NCBI RefSeq assembly: GCF_001907695.1
Contig: NZ_KV880643.1
Coordinates: forward strand, 79,872-143,871
From: Thalassospira sp. TSL5-1
GTDB lineage: Bacteria > Pseudomonadota > Alphaproteobacteria > Rhodospirillales > Thalassospiraceae
Direction of reading: 5' to 3'
DNA: 64,000 nucleotides
The position numbers were made by a program, and so were the translations under genes. The notes under the pieces are model-generated. The model did not search any database. It was given only the letters and a program-made list of their open reading frames with translations, and was not told the origin of the DNA. This document shows positions 35,235 to 44,093 of this stretch, piece after piece (positions within the stretch are counted from its first letter, which is position 1; every line of letters begins with the position of its first letter).

Positions 35235-36170
35235 TTACGGCACGGTTGGCAGGTGGATTTCGGTCATTTCCATCAAACGACCCGTTTTTTCCAGCTCGGC
35301 GATAAAATGATTAAGCTGCGGCACGAGTTCCAGGCAGGGTGACTTGCGTGAAAACATGAACATGACCGGATTTTTGACCAGTGGGGTTTCTACCATATGT
35401 ATTTGGTCGGCTATTCTGTCATTGGCGATATTTGCCAACCCGTCATATCGCCCCAGCATCACGTAATCGACGCGCTGATTGATCAATAAATCAAGAATGC
35501 GGTTGCCGGTGGGCGAGAAAATAATATCGAGATAATCCGTCGCATAGTGATCGAGGAAATCACCATAACTGCCACCCTGGGGCCGTGCCCCGCGACGATG
35601 GATCAAATCACGCACTTCATTGACGTCAAAGGTGTGACTGGCATTTTGAAACACCATAACGTCGTCAGAGGCAAAAGGCCGGGAATAGAGAAATTTTGCG
35701 TCGCGTTCCAGGGTAAAATAGGCCCCGGCCATGACGTCAATCTCGCCATTTGCCAGCATCAATATGCCGCGATTCCAGGGAATGCTCAGATCAATCTCCG
35801 CCTCAAGCTGGTTTTTGCCAGCAAATTCCTGCAAAATATCAACGCCAACACCCCGCGCGACTTTTCGGTCATCCAGATATGTGACCGGCTCCCACCCACC
35901 CGCACCGCTGGCACGTAGCTTTGTGCATTTTTCTGCATTTGGTCCCCGTCGTGTAGCGGTTATAACAGGCGGAGTGGGAACCGGGCGGACCTTGGCAATG
36001 CTGTCGGGGGAAAAGTAAGGGGGCGCGACCTGTGTGGCTTTCGCGGCTGGGCGGGTGGTCGCCGTATGCCCCAAAGGCACTGTATTGGTGGTTTGCGCCG
36101 GTGCCGGTAACGCAAAGCTCAGCAGTGCTACCGGCATCACTGCCAATATGAATTTACCCTTGGTTCCCAT
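35235..36170 (-). CDS. Periplasmic solute-binding protein, family 3 type
   Basis: 311 aa with a signal peptide (MGTKGKFILAVMPVALLSFA, cleavage near APAQ). After a Pro/Thr-rich linker of about 60 residues, the receptor domain begins at CTKLRASGAGGWEPVTYLD and contains GVGVDILQEFAGKNQLEAEID, NGEIDVMAGAYFTLERDAKF and the RVDYVMLGRYDGLANIAND stretch. Family 3 binds polar amino acids or acts as a sensor domain. No permease or ATPase is adjacent, so it may be an orphan receptor. It lies convergent to the carbamoylase gene. Confidence 0.75.
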   Translation of the reverse strand: MGTKGKFILAVMPVALLSFALPAPAQTTNTVPLGHTATTRPAAKATQVAPPYFSPDSIAKVRPVPTPPVITATRRGPNAEKCTKLRASGAGGWEPVTYLDDRKVARGVGVDILQEFAGKNQLEAEIDLSIPWNRGILMLANGEIDVMAGAYFTLERDAKFLYSRPFASDDVMVFQNASHTFDVNEVRDLIHRRGARPQGGSYGDFLDHYATDYLDIIFSPTGNRILDLLINQRVDYVMLGRYDGLANIANDRIADQIHMVETPLVKNPVMFMFSRKSPCLELVPQLNHFIAELEKTGRLMEMTEIHLPTVP

Positions 36171-36479
36171 GCAGTCCTTACCCGCGCAATCTGAAGATCT
36201 TTATATCAGATTGGCACGATTTCGGGCAGAACAACTATGCAAAGGGAGGGGCGGGCGTGGATTTGGTTTTGATCTAACAGCTATTATGTCAGGTGTAGAG
36301 TTCAAATATTTTTGAAATATTTTTTGAATTATGGATGTCGAATGTTTTCTTTGATGCGAGGTATTAATTTTTATCAATTATCTCACGTAGAATAAATTAT
36401 ATATAAAAATAAATAATTCATGTGAAGTGGGCGAGCGAGCGTGACGATTGATCCTTCAAAAGAGATGTTCTTAATTTTT
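36171..36479. other. Gene-free AT-rich stretch at the left border of the unknown cassette
   Basis: From about 36290 the sequence turns strongly AT-rich, with runs such as AATATTTTT and TATATATAAAAATAAATAA. No gene, tRNA or clear terminator is seen. This is one edge of the likely inserted segment. Confidence 0.5.
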
Positions 36480-37103
36480 CTATTTATACCTATTTCTTTG
36501 GTTGTGCGTTTCTCTATATTCATCTTTGATTCGAAGGATGAATAGTACTGTGAAGCACATGCGATAAAAGGTATATAGGGTTTCAATAAATGTGAATATG
36601 GAAATAAATATTAACGCTTTTGAGCATATTATTTTTGAATAGTAAGTAATATTTTTTATGCTCTCTGTGGAGAGTGGTGTTTGCGATATTATGAATCTTG
36701 TGAATTCATTATGGATTGGGTCAAGTAGTTGGATGGAGAATATAATGATGCAAAAAATTGTTAGAGGGATGAAAAAAGAAACATTAGCTCTAAAGTAAGA
36801 GGATAGTGTTCCTAATCGCGAAATGTCGTCTCTATCCTCGGAGTAAACTGGATCTGGTAGTCCGCTTTTTATATCCGCAGCAACGGGAAACATTGCAGAG
36901 AATGAAAATCCAGCTAGGATTGACAGTGAAGTTATTATCGCAGAAATAGCCCCTTCTGAGAAATTGGTGAGAGTTAATGAAAGAATTAAGGCAATTGATG
37001 TCTGAGCGAAAAGTCTCGTCTTGTGACCTTCTGCTAATCCGCTTTGGGCATTAACATAGGTTGCATAGTGATCTTTAATTACTCTAAGGATACTCGTACT
37101 CAT
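36480..37103 (-). CDS. Unknown membrane protein of the AT-rich cassette
   Basis: 207 aa, not recognised. Hydrophobic segments at about 31-48, 53-75, 107-128 and 158-190 suggest three to four membrane helices with a charged loop (SEDRDDISRLG) between the second and third and a basic tail. Its ATG overlaps the stop of the upstream gene (37100-38032) as ATGA, so the two are made together. Codon use is far more AT-rich than the surrounding catabolic genes. A small membrane protein coupled to a larger soluble protein is the layout of many defence effectors, but no named domain supports that here. Confidence 0.65.
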   Translation of the reverse strand: MSTSILRVIKDHYATYVNAQSGLAEGHKTRLFAQTSIALILSLTLTNFSEGAISAIITSLSILAGFSFSAMFPVAADIKSGLPDPVYSEDRDDISRLGTLSSYFRANVSFFIPLTIFCIIIFSIQLLDPIHNEFTRFIISQTPLSTESIKNITYYSKIICSKALIFISIFTFIETLYTFYRMCFTVLFILRIKDEYRETHNQRNRYK

Positions 37104-38032
37104 TGCCTTAGGCCCGGGGTAACGATCTCGTTCAAGACTCGCAACATTTCAACGCGCACCTGATTCTGATAGGGCAGTCCATTCGCATCTACAGTAGCTT
37201 TTAGCGGGAATTTTGTAGCGAATTTACTGTCACCTAACAAATATACAGTGTGTTTGCTTCCATTGTGGCTCATCAGAAGCGAACAACCTTGTATATCATC
37301 ATCATCTATTTCTAATATTTCGCCATTGTTCATCAATTTAGCTAGTGCACCTTTGCGCGCTGCTTTGTCTCCTTTTATTTGTGCAAGAGTTTGTTTGACA
37401 TCATCTCCAAAGTCATCCCCATAGTCAGCTCTCTTAATAGAAATCATGGCACTAGAAGAAAAGATAGTAGGGCCTCCTGCTCTCGCGTTCGGGCGACGAA
37501 TATTAACTTTTAATTCAACTGGTTCACCATCACCTATCTCGTGACGTATACTTGTAAAAGTACGAGACGTTATCTTGTATTCGTTATTCCGCAGTAGATG
37601 TTGAAAGCAACGCTTTATTCCGTCATAATCGCCATAATTTCCAGTATATTGGGTTCCAATTAAAATTTTTCCATCTCGACGGTAATCAACTAAGTAGCAA
37701 AACTTGCGAAGGTTTAAGCTTTCAGGGTCTATTCTGCCTACTTTGGAGTTTCTGTATTCTTGCCCATAGTAAGCTCCTTCGAAACAACCAAAGTGGGTGT
37801 TTTCTTTTATTTCTTCATGGCTTATGAATGGCACATTTTCTCCTCTTTTTACTTTTTCAATTTCGGCCAAATCGTTAAGATCAACAGGATCTATTTTTTT
37901 AATGTGGTTAACAATCTTATTGAATTCTTGTTTTGTGAATCCTGTGTCTTCTGCGTCAGGTTCTGATTTTCGTTGTTTTACAAGGTAGTGAAAAGATGCG
38001 GAAATTTGAGTTGATCTGTTGCGTTTTGCCAT
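37100..38032 (-). CDS. Unknown soluble protein of the AT-rich cassette
   Basis: 310 aa, cytoplasmic, not recognised. Opens KRNRSTQISASFHYLV, has an acidic-basic helical section to about residue 70, then an aromatic, probably beta-rich core (GCFEGAYYGQEYRN, KFCYLVDYRRDGKILIG, TQYTGNYGDYDGIKRCF) and a late acidic stretch GEILEIDDDDIQGC. No nuclease, ATPase or DNA-binding signature is obvious. It is the first gene of a two-gene unit with the membrane protein. Low GC and position inside a pyrimidine-degradation locus point to horizontal gain. The ribosome site is weak and A-rich. Function unknown. Confidence 0.7.
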   Translation of the reverse strand: MAKRNRSTQISASFHYLVKQRKSEPDAEDTGFTKQEFNKIVNHIKKIDPVDLNDLAEIEKVKRGENVPFISHEEIKENTHFGCFEGAYYGQEYRNSKVGRIDPESLNLRKFCYLVDYRRDGKILIGTQYTGNYGDYDGIKRCFQHLLRNNEYKITSRTFTSIRHEIGDGEPVELKVNIRRPNARAGGPTIFSSSAMISIKRADYGDDFGDDVKQTLAQIKGDKAARKGALAKLMNNGEILEIDDDDIQGCSLLMSHNGSKHTVYLLGDSKFATKFPLKATVDANGLPYQNQVRVEMLRVLNEIVTPGLRQ

Positions 38033-38115
38033 TTTTCTAACTTATGTAACTGACGATTTTCCAAAATTATATCGATACTAGATTTTTCTCAATATTTTTC
38101 AATTCATCTATGAAA

Positions 38116-38766
38116 TCATTCTTTTCGTAGACCAACCCCCCTCAAAATAATCCGCACCACATTCTCCTTGGCTTCCGCAAATTGTGCATCACTCAACGGC
38201 TGGTTGTCATTGAAAATTTCGATCTGGCTGGAAAAGTCGGCATAGTGTTGGGTGGTGGCGAAGATCATGTACATCAGGCTGTAGGGTTCAACATTGTCCA
38301 TTTTGCCTTCCGCGATCCAGCGGCGGATGATGCGGACCCGGCCATCAAGCCAGTCCTTGACCGTGGTCGAGATATAATCGGACGAGAATTTGGCCCCACG
38401 GACGATTTCGTGCGCCCAGACGCGCGAGCCATAGGGGGTGCTGCGCGAGAGGTCCATTTTTGCCTCGATATAGCCGCGCAGGATGGTGGCGGGGTCGGTG
38501 GTGTTTTCAAATGTCATCGCGGCTTCCAGCCATTGCGAACAGACATTTTCGATCACGCGGCGATAAAGTGCCTCTTTGGTGGCGAAGTAATAATGGACAT
38601 TGGCCTTGGGGACATTGGCGACCTCGGCAATGCGGGCGGTTGTGGCTCCCTTGAAGCCGAAATCGGCGAAAACGCGCTCGGCCGCGGCAAGAATCTGGAC
38701 TTCATTTTCCTGGCGAATGGCGGCCTTGTGTGCGCCGTTGGCCGGTTTGGCGAGTGCGGTGGTCAT
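38116..38766 (-). CDS. TetR-family regulator, RutR-like
   Basis: 216 aa. N-terminal TetR helix-turn-helix (AAERVFADFGFKGATTARIAEVANVPKANVHYYFATKEALYRRVI region, residues 27-73) and a C-terminal domain of the RutR/YcdC type (ILRGYIEAKMDLSRS, VWAHEIVRGAKF, IFATTQHYADFSSQI). RutR senses uracil/thymine in E. coli. AGGGG precedes the ATG. A TGACC/GGTCA palindrome 40 bases upstream of its start and a RutR-box-like site upstream of preT suggest autoregulation and control of the pyrimidine genes. Its position within the locus supports this. Confidence 0.88.
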   Translation of the reverse strand: MTTALAKPANGAHKAAIRQENEVQILAAAERVFADFGFKGATTARIAEVANVPKANVHYYFATKEALYRRVIENVCSQWLEAAMTFENTTDPATILRGYIEAKMDLSRSTPYGSRVWAHEIVRGAKFSSDYISTTVKDWLDGRVRIIRRWIAEGKMDNVEPYSLMYMIFATTQHYADFSSQIEIFNDNQPLSDAQFAEAKENVVRIILRGVGLRKE

Positions 38767-38805
38767 AACCCCTGTCCCTTGTCCCGTTCTTTGTATGTAT
38801 TTATC

Positions 38806-38821
38806 TTGACCGTTTGGTCAG
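38806..38821. promoter_or_regulatory. RutR-box-like palindrome upstream of tetR
   Basis: TTGACC-GTTT-GGTCAG, with perfect TGACC/GGTCA arms, close to the RutR consensus TTGACCANNTGGTCAA. It lies 40 bases before the TetR start, facing the divergent catabolic operon. Confidence 0.7.
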
Positions 38822-39146
38822 GTTAAAATAGTCTCTGTGTTAACAGCTAAAAATCAAGCTGAAATTTGCCGGGTACTTTACCATCGGGTCTTGAAGGCGC
38901 AAGTGCGTCGGGCAGGCAAGGTGCGATAGTCAACCGGTAAAGAATAATCAATACAGGGATCGCTTCGATGTCATGCTCATACGGGTTTGTTGTGCGAAAT
39001 CGGTACTGACAGCTGCAGTCATTGTGCTGTAGTTTTTCGTGTCTGTATCGCAGACCATGCGATGTGCGACGTGATTCTGTATCTGGTTGGCAGATGGGTG
39101 TTTCTGTTTGCCTTTATGCCGGATAAGCCAAGATCGACGACGTGAT

Positions 39147-39164
39147 CTGGTGCGAAACCACCAG
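39147..39164. promoter_or_regulatory. Inverted repeat before the transaminase gene
   Basis: CTGGTG-CGAAAC-CACCAG, perfect 6-base arms, ending 33 bases before the start codon. Possible operator or 5' leader hairpin. Confidence 0.4.
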
Positions 39165-39197
39165 AAGAGCCAAACCGGGTTCGGGAGACCTGATAAA

Positions 39198-40529
39198 ATG
39201 ACTGCCGCCACTTCAAACAACCGCCCCAATGATTTGTCTGCGTTCTGGATGCCCTTTACGGCCAATCGCCAGTTCAAGCAGGCACCACGCATGCTGGTTT
39301 CGGCCGAAGGCATGTATTACACCACCGATGACAATCGCCAGATCCTGGACGGGACGGCGGGGCTTTGGTGCTGTAATGCCGGGCATAAGCGTGCCAAAAT
39401 CAATGAAGCCGTTCGCGCTCAGCTTGAAGAGCTGGATTATGCCCCGGCCTTTCAGATGGGGCATCCCAAGGCGTTTGAACTGGCAACCCGCCTGGCACAA
39501 TTGATGCCCGGTGATTTGAACCATGTGTTCTATACCAATAGCGGCTCGGAATCGGTTGAAACCGCCCTTAAAATTGCCATTGCCTATCATCGTGCCCGGG
39601 GCGAGGGCCAGCGCACCCGCCTGATCGGGCGGGAACGCGGCTATCACGGCGTGAATTTTGGTGGTATTTCGGTCGGCGGTATTCCCACCAACCGCAAAAC
39701 ATTTGGCACCATGCTGGGTGGGGTTGATCATATCCGCCATACGCATTTGCCCGAAGAAAACAAATTTGTTCGTGGGGAGCCGGAAAACGGCGCCTGGCTG
39801 GCCGATGATCTGGAACGTTTGTGCGCCCTGCATGACCCGTCCACCATCGCCGCCGTGATTGTCGAGCCGGTGGCAGGCTCCACTGGCGTTCTGATCCCGC
39901 CGCAGGGTTATTTGAAACGTTTGCGCGAAATTTGCACCAAACACGGCATTTTGCTGATTTTTGATGAAGTCATCACTGGCTTTGGCCGTATCGGCACCCC
40001 GTTTGCCGTGGATTATTTTGGTGTACAGCCCGACATGGTGACAACCGCCAAGGGCCTGACCAACGGCACCATTCCGATGGGCGCGGTTTTTGCAACTGAT
40101 GCCATTCATGATGCCTTCATGACCGGCCCGGAAAACATGATCGAGCTTTTCCACGGTTATACCTATTCTGGCAACCCGGTGGCCTGTGCGGCGGGCCTTG
40201 CAACGCTTGAGATTTACGAGGAAGAAGGCCTGCTGACTCGTGGGGCCGAATTGGGCAAATATTGGGAAGATGCGGTGCATAGCCTGTCCGATTTGCCGCA
40301 TGTGAAGGATATTCGCAATCTGGGCCTGATTGGCGCAATCGAGCTTGAAAGCATTGAAGGCATGCCGACCAAGCGGGCATTTTCGGCCTTTTTGCAGGCG
40401 TTTGAAAAGGGCATTCTGATCCGCACGACGGGCGATATCATTGCGCTGTCGCCGCCCCTGATCATTGAAAAATCCCATATCGATGAACTGTTCGGCACCT
40501 TGCGCGACGTTCTGAAGAATCTTGACTGA
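39198..40529 (+). CDS. Beta-alanine:pyruvate transaminase (class III aminotransferase)
   Basis: 443 aa from the ATG at 39198 (CGGGAGA site; the frame is open further upstream without a ribosome site). PLP enzyme moving the amino group of beta-alanine to pyruvate, giving malonate semialdehyde and alanine. Class III landmarks are FWMPFTANRQFKQAPR, TAGLWCCNAGH, FYTNSGSESVETALKIA, LIFDEVITGFGRIG and the PLP Lys near residue 285 in TTAKGLTNG. Directly followed by mmsA, 21 bases away, which consumes the semialdehyde. The omega-amino acid:pyruvate subgroup assignment is well supported by context. Confidence 0.9.
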   Translation: MTAATSNNRPNDLSAFWMPFTANRQFKQAPRMLVSAEGMYYTTDDNRQILDGTAGLWCCNAGHKRAKINEAVRAQLEELDYAPAFQMGHPKAFELATRLAQLMPGDLNHVFYTNSGSESVETALKIAIAYHRARGEGQRTRLIGRERGYHGVNFGGISVGGIPTNRKTFGTMLGGVDHIRHTHLPEENKFVRGEPENGAWLADDLERLCALHDPSTIAAVIVEPVAGSTGVLIPPQGYLKRLREICTKHGILLIFDEVITGFGRIGTPFAVDYFGVQPDMVTTAKGLTNGTIPMGAVFATDAIHDAFMTGPENMIELFHGYTYSGNPVACAAGLATLEIYEEEGLLTRGAELGKYWEDAVHSLSDLPHVKDIRNLGLIGAIELESIEGMPTKRAFSAFLQAFEKGILIRTTGDIIALSPPLIIEKSHIDELFGTLRDVLKNLD

Positions 40530-40550
40530 ATTTGCACGGAAAGAAGAGTT

Positions 40551-42047
40551 ATGAAACGTATTGAACATATTTTTGGCGGCGAACATACCCGTGGCGAGAG
40601 CACACGGACCGGCGCCATCTTCAATCCTGCAACCGGGGAGCAGACGGGCGAAGTGGTGCTGGCATCGGAAGCCGATGTAAACACCGTTGTTGCCACCGCC
40701 AAGGCCGCGTTTGAAAGCTGGTCGGCAACATCGCCTGCCAAACGTGCCCAGGTGATGTTTGCCTATAAGGCCCTGCTGGAAAAACGCGCCGATGACATTG
40801 CCAGTACCATTTCGGCCGAACATGGCAAAACCCACCCCGATGCGCTGGGCGAAGTGGCCCGTGCGCTGGAAGTGGTGGAATTTGCCTGTGGCATTCCGCA
40901 TTTGCTGAAAGGTGATTTCAGCCGCAATGTTGCAACTTCGGTCGATGCCTGTGCTGACCGCCATGCCCTGGGCGTTGTTGCCGGGATTACCCCGTTCAAC
41001 TTCCCGACAATGGTGCCGTTATGGATGATCCCGATGGCAATTGCGTGCGGCAATACCTTTGTTTTGAAACCGTCGGAACGTGATCCGTCGGCGGCCAATC
41101 TGGTGGTGGAACTGCTCCATGAAGCCGGTTTGCCAAAGGGCGTTTGCAACGTTTTGCATGGGGATAAGGTTGCGGTTGATGGCTTGCTGCATCACCCGGA
41201 TGTGCAGGCGATCAGCTTTGTTGGCTCCACCCCGATTGCCGAATATGTTTACAAAACCGGTACGGCCAATGGCAAACGGGTGCAGGCACTGGGCGGTGCC
41301 AAAAACCACATGATCATTATGCCTGATGCCGATATTGACCAGGCCGTCGATGCCCTGATGGGGGCTGGTTACGGTGCGGCGGGCGAACGCTGCATGGCAG
41401 TCTCGGTTGCCGTCCCGGTGGGCGAAGAAACGGCGGACCGTTTGGTCAAGGCGCTGGCACCGAAGGTGGCCGCGCTTAAAATCGGCCCTTCGACCGACAC
41501 GGATGCCGAAATGGGCCCGGTGATTACCGAGGCGCATAAGAACAAGGTGCTGGGTTATATCGATGCCGGTGTCAAGGAAGGCGCGGAACTGGTTGTTGAT
41601 GGCCGTGGATTTAAGCTGCAGGGCTATGAAAACGGCTATTTCATTGGCGGTTCCCTTTTTGACCGCGTCACCCCGGACATGTCGATTTATACTGACGAAA
41701 TTTTTGGCCCGGTTCTGTCGGTTGTGCGGGCGGACAGCTATGACACAGCGGTTGATCTGATCAACAAGCACGAATATGGCAATGGCACCGCGATTTTCAC
41801 CCGCGATGGCGATGCGGCGCGCAACTTTGTCGATCGTATCCAGGTGGGCATGGTGGGTGTGAATGTGCCCATTCCGGTGCCGGTCGGCTATCACAGCTTT
41901 GGTGGCTGGAAACGGTCGATTTTCGGATCACACGGAATTTACGGCCCCGAAGCAGTGCATTTTTATACCAAGCTGAAAACCGTTACCATGCGCTGGCCGA
42001 CAGGCATTCGCGCCGGTGCGGAATTCAACTTCCCGTCCAACGGGTAA
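40551..42047 (+). CDS. mmsA: Methylmalonate/malonate semialdehyde dehydrogenase (CoA-acylating)
   Basis: 498 aa. Oxidises malonate semialdehyde (from uracil) to acetyl-CoA and CO2, and methylmalonate semialdehyde (from thymine) to propionyl-CoA. Distinctive MMSDH motifs are ITPFNFPTMVPLWMIPMA, FVGSTPIAEYVY, GGAKNHMIIMPDAD and the active-site GERCMAVSVAVPVG with Cys near residue 281. The C-terminus has the family-typical GVNVPIPVPVGYHSFGGWKRS. It completes the carbon route from pyrimidine rings to central metabolism, and is followed by a terminator hairpin. Confidence 0.95.
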   Translation: MKRIEHIFGGEHTRGESTRTGAIFNPATGEQTGEVVLASEADVNTVVATAKAAFESWSATSPAKRAQVMFAYKALLEKRADDIASTISAEHGKTHPDALGEVARALEVVEFACGIPHLLKGDFSRNVATSVDACADRHALGVVAGITPFNFPTMVPLWMIPMAIACGNTFVLKPSERDPSAANLVVELLHEAGLPKGVCNVLHGDKVAVDGLLHHPDVQAISFVGSTPIAEYVYKTGTANGKRVQALGGAKNHMIIMPDADIDQAVDALMGAGYGAAGERCMAVSVAVPVGEETADRLVKALAPKVAALKIGPSTDTDAEMGPVITEAHKNKVLGYIDAGVKEGAELVVDGRGFKLQGYENGYFIGGSLFDRVTPDMSIYTDEIFGPVLSVVRADSYDTAVDLINKHEYGNGTAIFTRDGDAARNFVDRIQVGMVGVNVPIPVPVGYHSFGGWKRSIFGSHGIYGPEAVHFYTKLKTVTMRWPTGIRAGAEFNFPSNG

Positions 42048-42052
42048 CAGGC

Positions 42053-42088
42053 AGGCGTGGCCCCATACGGGCCGCGCCTCTTTATTTT
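42053..42088 (+). terminator. Terminator after mmsA
   Basis: An 11-base stem from AGGCGTGGCCC (42053-42063) and its partner at 42069-42079, with one G-T pair and a CATAC loop, then CTTTATTTTG. It suggests the following genes have their own promoter. Confidence 0.8.
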
Positions 42089-42232
42089 GTGCCGGGTCCA
42101 TGTGCGGTTCGGTGCTGAAATATACCGGTTTTCGCCCTTAACGGCGTTTCGGGGCGGAAACCAATACAAGCGTTCACATCCAGATCGGTAAAAACCGGCA
42201 GGAACGCATACATTATCAAGGAGGTATCTCGC

Positions 42233-43099
42233 ATGTCGATGCTGAGAGGCGGGCTGATTCAAATGTCCTTGAAGGGCAGCACGGATCAGTCACCCGAAGA
42301 AATTCGCCAGGCCATGATCGAGGCGCATCTGCCTTATATCGAGGAAGCTGGCAAAAAAGGCGTACAGGTCCTGTGTTTTCAGGAAGTGTTTACCCAGCCC
42401 TATTTCTGCCCGAGCCAGGATGCCAAATGGTACGCGGCGGCAGAGAAAATTCCCGACGGGCCGACCACACAACTCATGTGTGAGTTGGCGGCCAAACATA
42501 AAATGGTGATTGTCGTTCCGATTTATGAGGAAGACATTACAGGGGTTTATTACAACACCGCCGCCGTGATTGATGCCGATGGCACCTATTTGGGTAAATA
42601 TCGTAAAACCCATATTCCCCAGGTGGCCGGTTTTTGGGAAAAATTCTTTTTCAAACCGGGTGCCTCCAACTGGCCGGTCTTTGAAACCCAATATTGCAAA
42701 TTGGGCGTTTACATTTGTTATGACCGCCACTTCCCCGAAGGCTGGCGTGCCCTGGCGCTGAATGGCGCGGAATATATCGTTAACCCGTCGGCCACGGTGG
42801 CCGGGGTTTCGGAATATATCTGGAAGCTGGAACAACCGGCCTCGGCCGTTGCCAATGGCTGCTATATTGGTGCGATCAACCGGGTCGGCCGCGAACAGCC
42901 CTGGGATATTGGCGAGTTTTACGGGCAAAGCTACTTTGTCAATCCGCGTGGCGTGATTGAAAAGGAAGCCTCGCGCGATCAGGACGAACTGATTGTTCAT
43001 GACATGGACATGGCGCTGGTGCGTGAAGCCCGCAATAACTGGCAGTTTTTCCGCGACCGTCGGCCATCCACCTATACCCGTTTAACCGACGGCAACTGA
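42233..43099 (+). CDS. Nitrilase-superfamily amidase, beta-ureidopropionase type
   Basis: 288 aa, cytoplasmic. The Glu-Lys-Cys triad is clear: E51 in CFQEVF, K125 in YRKTHIP and C162 in YICYDRHFPEG. The last motif resembles eukaryotic-type beta-ureidopropionases. AGGAGG precedes the ATG. It lies between mmsA and the ABC transporter in the pyrimidine locus, so N-carbamoyl-beta-alanine or N-carbamoyl-beta-aminoisobutyrate is the likely substrate. The M20 protein at 33857 offers the same step by an unrelated fold, so this enzyme may serve the thymine-derived compound or another ureido acid. Superfamily certain, substrate inferred. Confidence 0.88.
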   Translation: MSMLRGGLIQMSLKGSTDQSPEEIRQAMIEAHLPYIEEAGKKGVQVLCFQEVFTQPYFCPSQDAKWYAAAEKIPDGPTTQLMCELAAKHKMVIVVPIYEEDITGVYYNTAAVIDADGTYLGKYRKTHIPQVAGFWEKFFFKPGASNWPVFETQYCKLGVYICYDRHFPEGWRALALNGAEYIVNPSATVAGVSEYIWKLEQPASAVANGCYIGAINRVGREQPWDIGEFYGQSYFVNPRGVIEKEASRDQDELIVHDMDMALVREARNNWQFFRDRRPSTYTRLTDGN

Positions 43100-43265
43100 T
43101 CTTCAAAGGCGAACGCCCGCACGTTCGCCCGACTGCCCCGACCGGCACAGAGACCGCCCTATTACGCTAACCCCGTAACCAAGGCGGCCAAAAAACAAGC
43201 TGGCAGGGTTCAGGGCAATGTCCCTGAGGGAGGTTTTTGAGAGACATTCGATCAGGGGAACACCC

Positions 43266-44093
43266 ATGACGTTACAGGCAGTCGTCAATAATGTGGCGCC
43301 GATGCCCGCATCCAAAGATGTGGTTGTCGATATTCAGAAAATGTCGCTGACATTTCAAACCGCCGATGGTCCGGTTTATGCACTATCCGATGTGGACTTA
43401 ACCATCAATCGCGGCGATTTCGTTTCCTTCATTGGTCCGTCGGGCTGTGGCAAAACAACGCTGTTGCGCGTGATTGCAGATCTGGAACAGGCCACGGCGG
43501 GGGATATTTTGATCAATGGCGTCTCGCCGCACCAGGCGCGGGAAGACCGTGCCTATGGCTATGTTTTTCAGGCGCCAGCCCTTTTGCCGTGGCGCTCGAT
43601 CGAACGTAATGTGACCCTGCCGCTGGAGATTATGGAAATCTCCAAAGAAGAGCGGGTAAAACGCGCCCATGAAGCCCTGAAACTGGTGGAATTAAACGGG
43701 TTTGAAAAGAAATTCCCCTGGCAGCTTTCGGGCGGGATGCAGCAGCGGGCCTCGATTGCGCGCGCGCTGAGTTTTGATGCCGATTTGTTGTTGATGGACG
43801 AGCCGTTTGGCGCGCTTGACGAAATTGTGCGCGACCATTTGAACGAACAGCTATTGAAACTATGGGCGCGGACCAACAAAACGGTCGCCTTTGTCACCCA
43901 TTCCATTCCCGAGGCGGTGTTTTTATCGTCGAAAATTGTGGTGATGTCGCCGCGGCCGGGGCGGATTATTGACGTGATCGAAACCGATTTCGCCAAGGAC
44001 CGCACGCTTGATATTCGCGAAACCCCGGAATTTTTAGAAGTCGCCCATCGCGTGCGCGAAGGGTTGCGGGCAGGGCACAGCTATGACGACTGA
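43266..44093 (+). CDS. NitT/TauT-type ABC transporter ATPase
   Basis: 275 aa from the ATG at 43266 (AGGGGAA site); an in-frame ATG at 43218 is also possible. Walker A GPSGCGKTT, signature LSGGMQQRAS, Walker B LLMDEPFGALDE, and the switch His in VTHSIPEAVF. First gene of ATPase-permease-permease-receptor-dihydropyrimidinase, with an 11-base overlap into the next gene. Together they likely import a pyrimidine base, hydantoin or ureido compound across the inner membrane; the substrate is inferred from neighbours. Confidence 0.92.
   Translation: MTLQAVVNNVAPMPASKDVVVDIQKMSLTFQTADGPVYALSDVDLTINRGDFVSFIGPSGCGKTTLLRVIADLEQATAGDILINGVSPHQAREDRAYGYVFQAPALLPWRSIERNVTLPLEIMEISKEERVKRAHEALKLVELNGFEKKFPWQLSGGMQQRASIARALSFDADLLLMDEPFGALDEIVRDHLNEQLLKLWARTNKTVAFVTHSIPEAVFLSSKIVVMSPRPGRIIDVIETDFAKDRTLDIRETPEFLEVAHRVREGLRAGHSYDD

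Larger units (their letters stand above)
38767..39197. promoter_or_regulatory. Divergent tetR / transaminase intergenic region
   Basis: About 430 bases without a supported gene. It contains the RutR-box-like palindrome at 38806-38821 and a second inverted repeat at 39147-39164 just upstream of the transaminase ribosome site. Confidence 0.55.

Noticed and set aside
36300..38100. Flanking AATATTTTT-type repeats as possible insertion-site duplications
   Set aside because: The matching stretches on the two sides are imperfect and low-complexity, so they do not prove a target duplication.
39213..40964. 583-codon open frame antisense to the transaminase and mmsA genes
   Set aside because: The translation is His/Arg/Gly-rich with no recognisable motif, and the sense strand carries two unmistakable enzymes. 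It is a codon-bias shadow.
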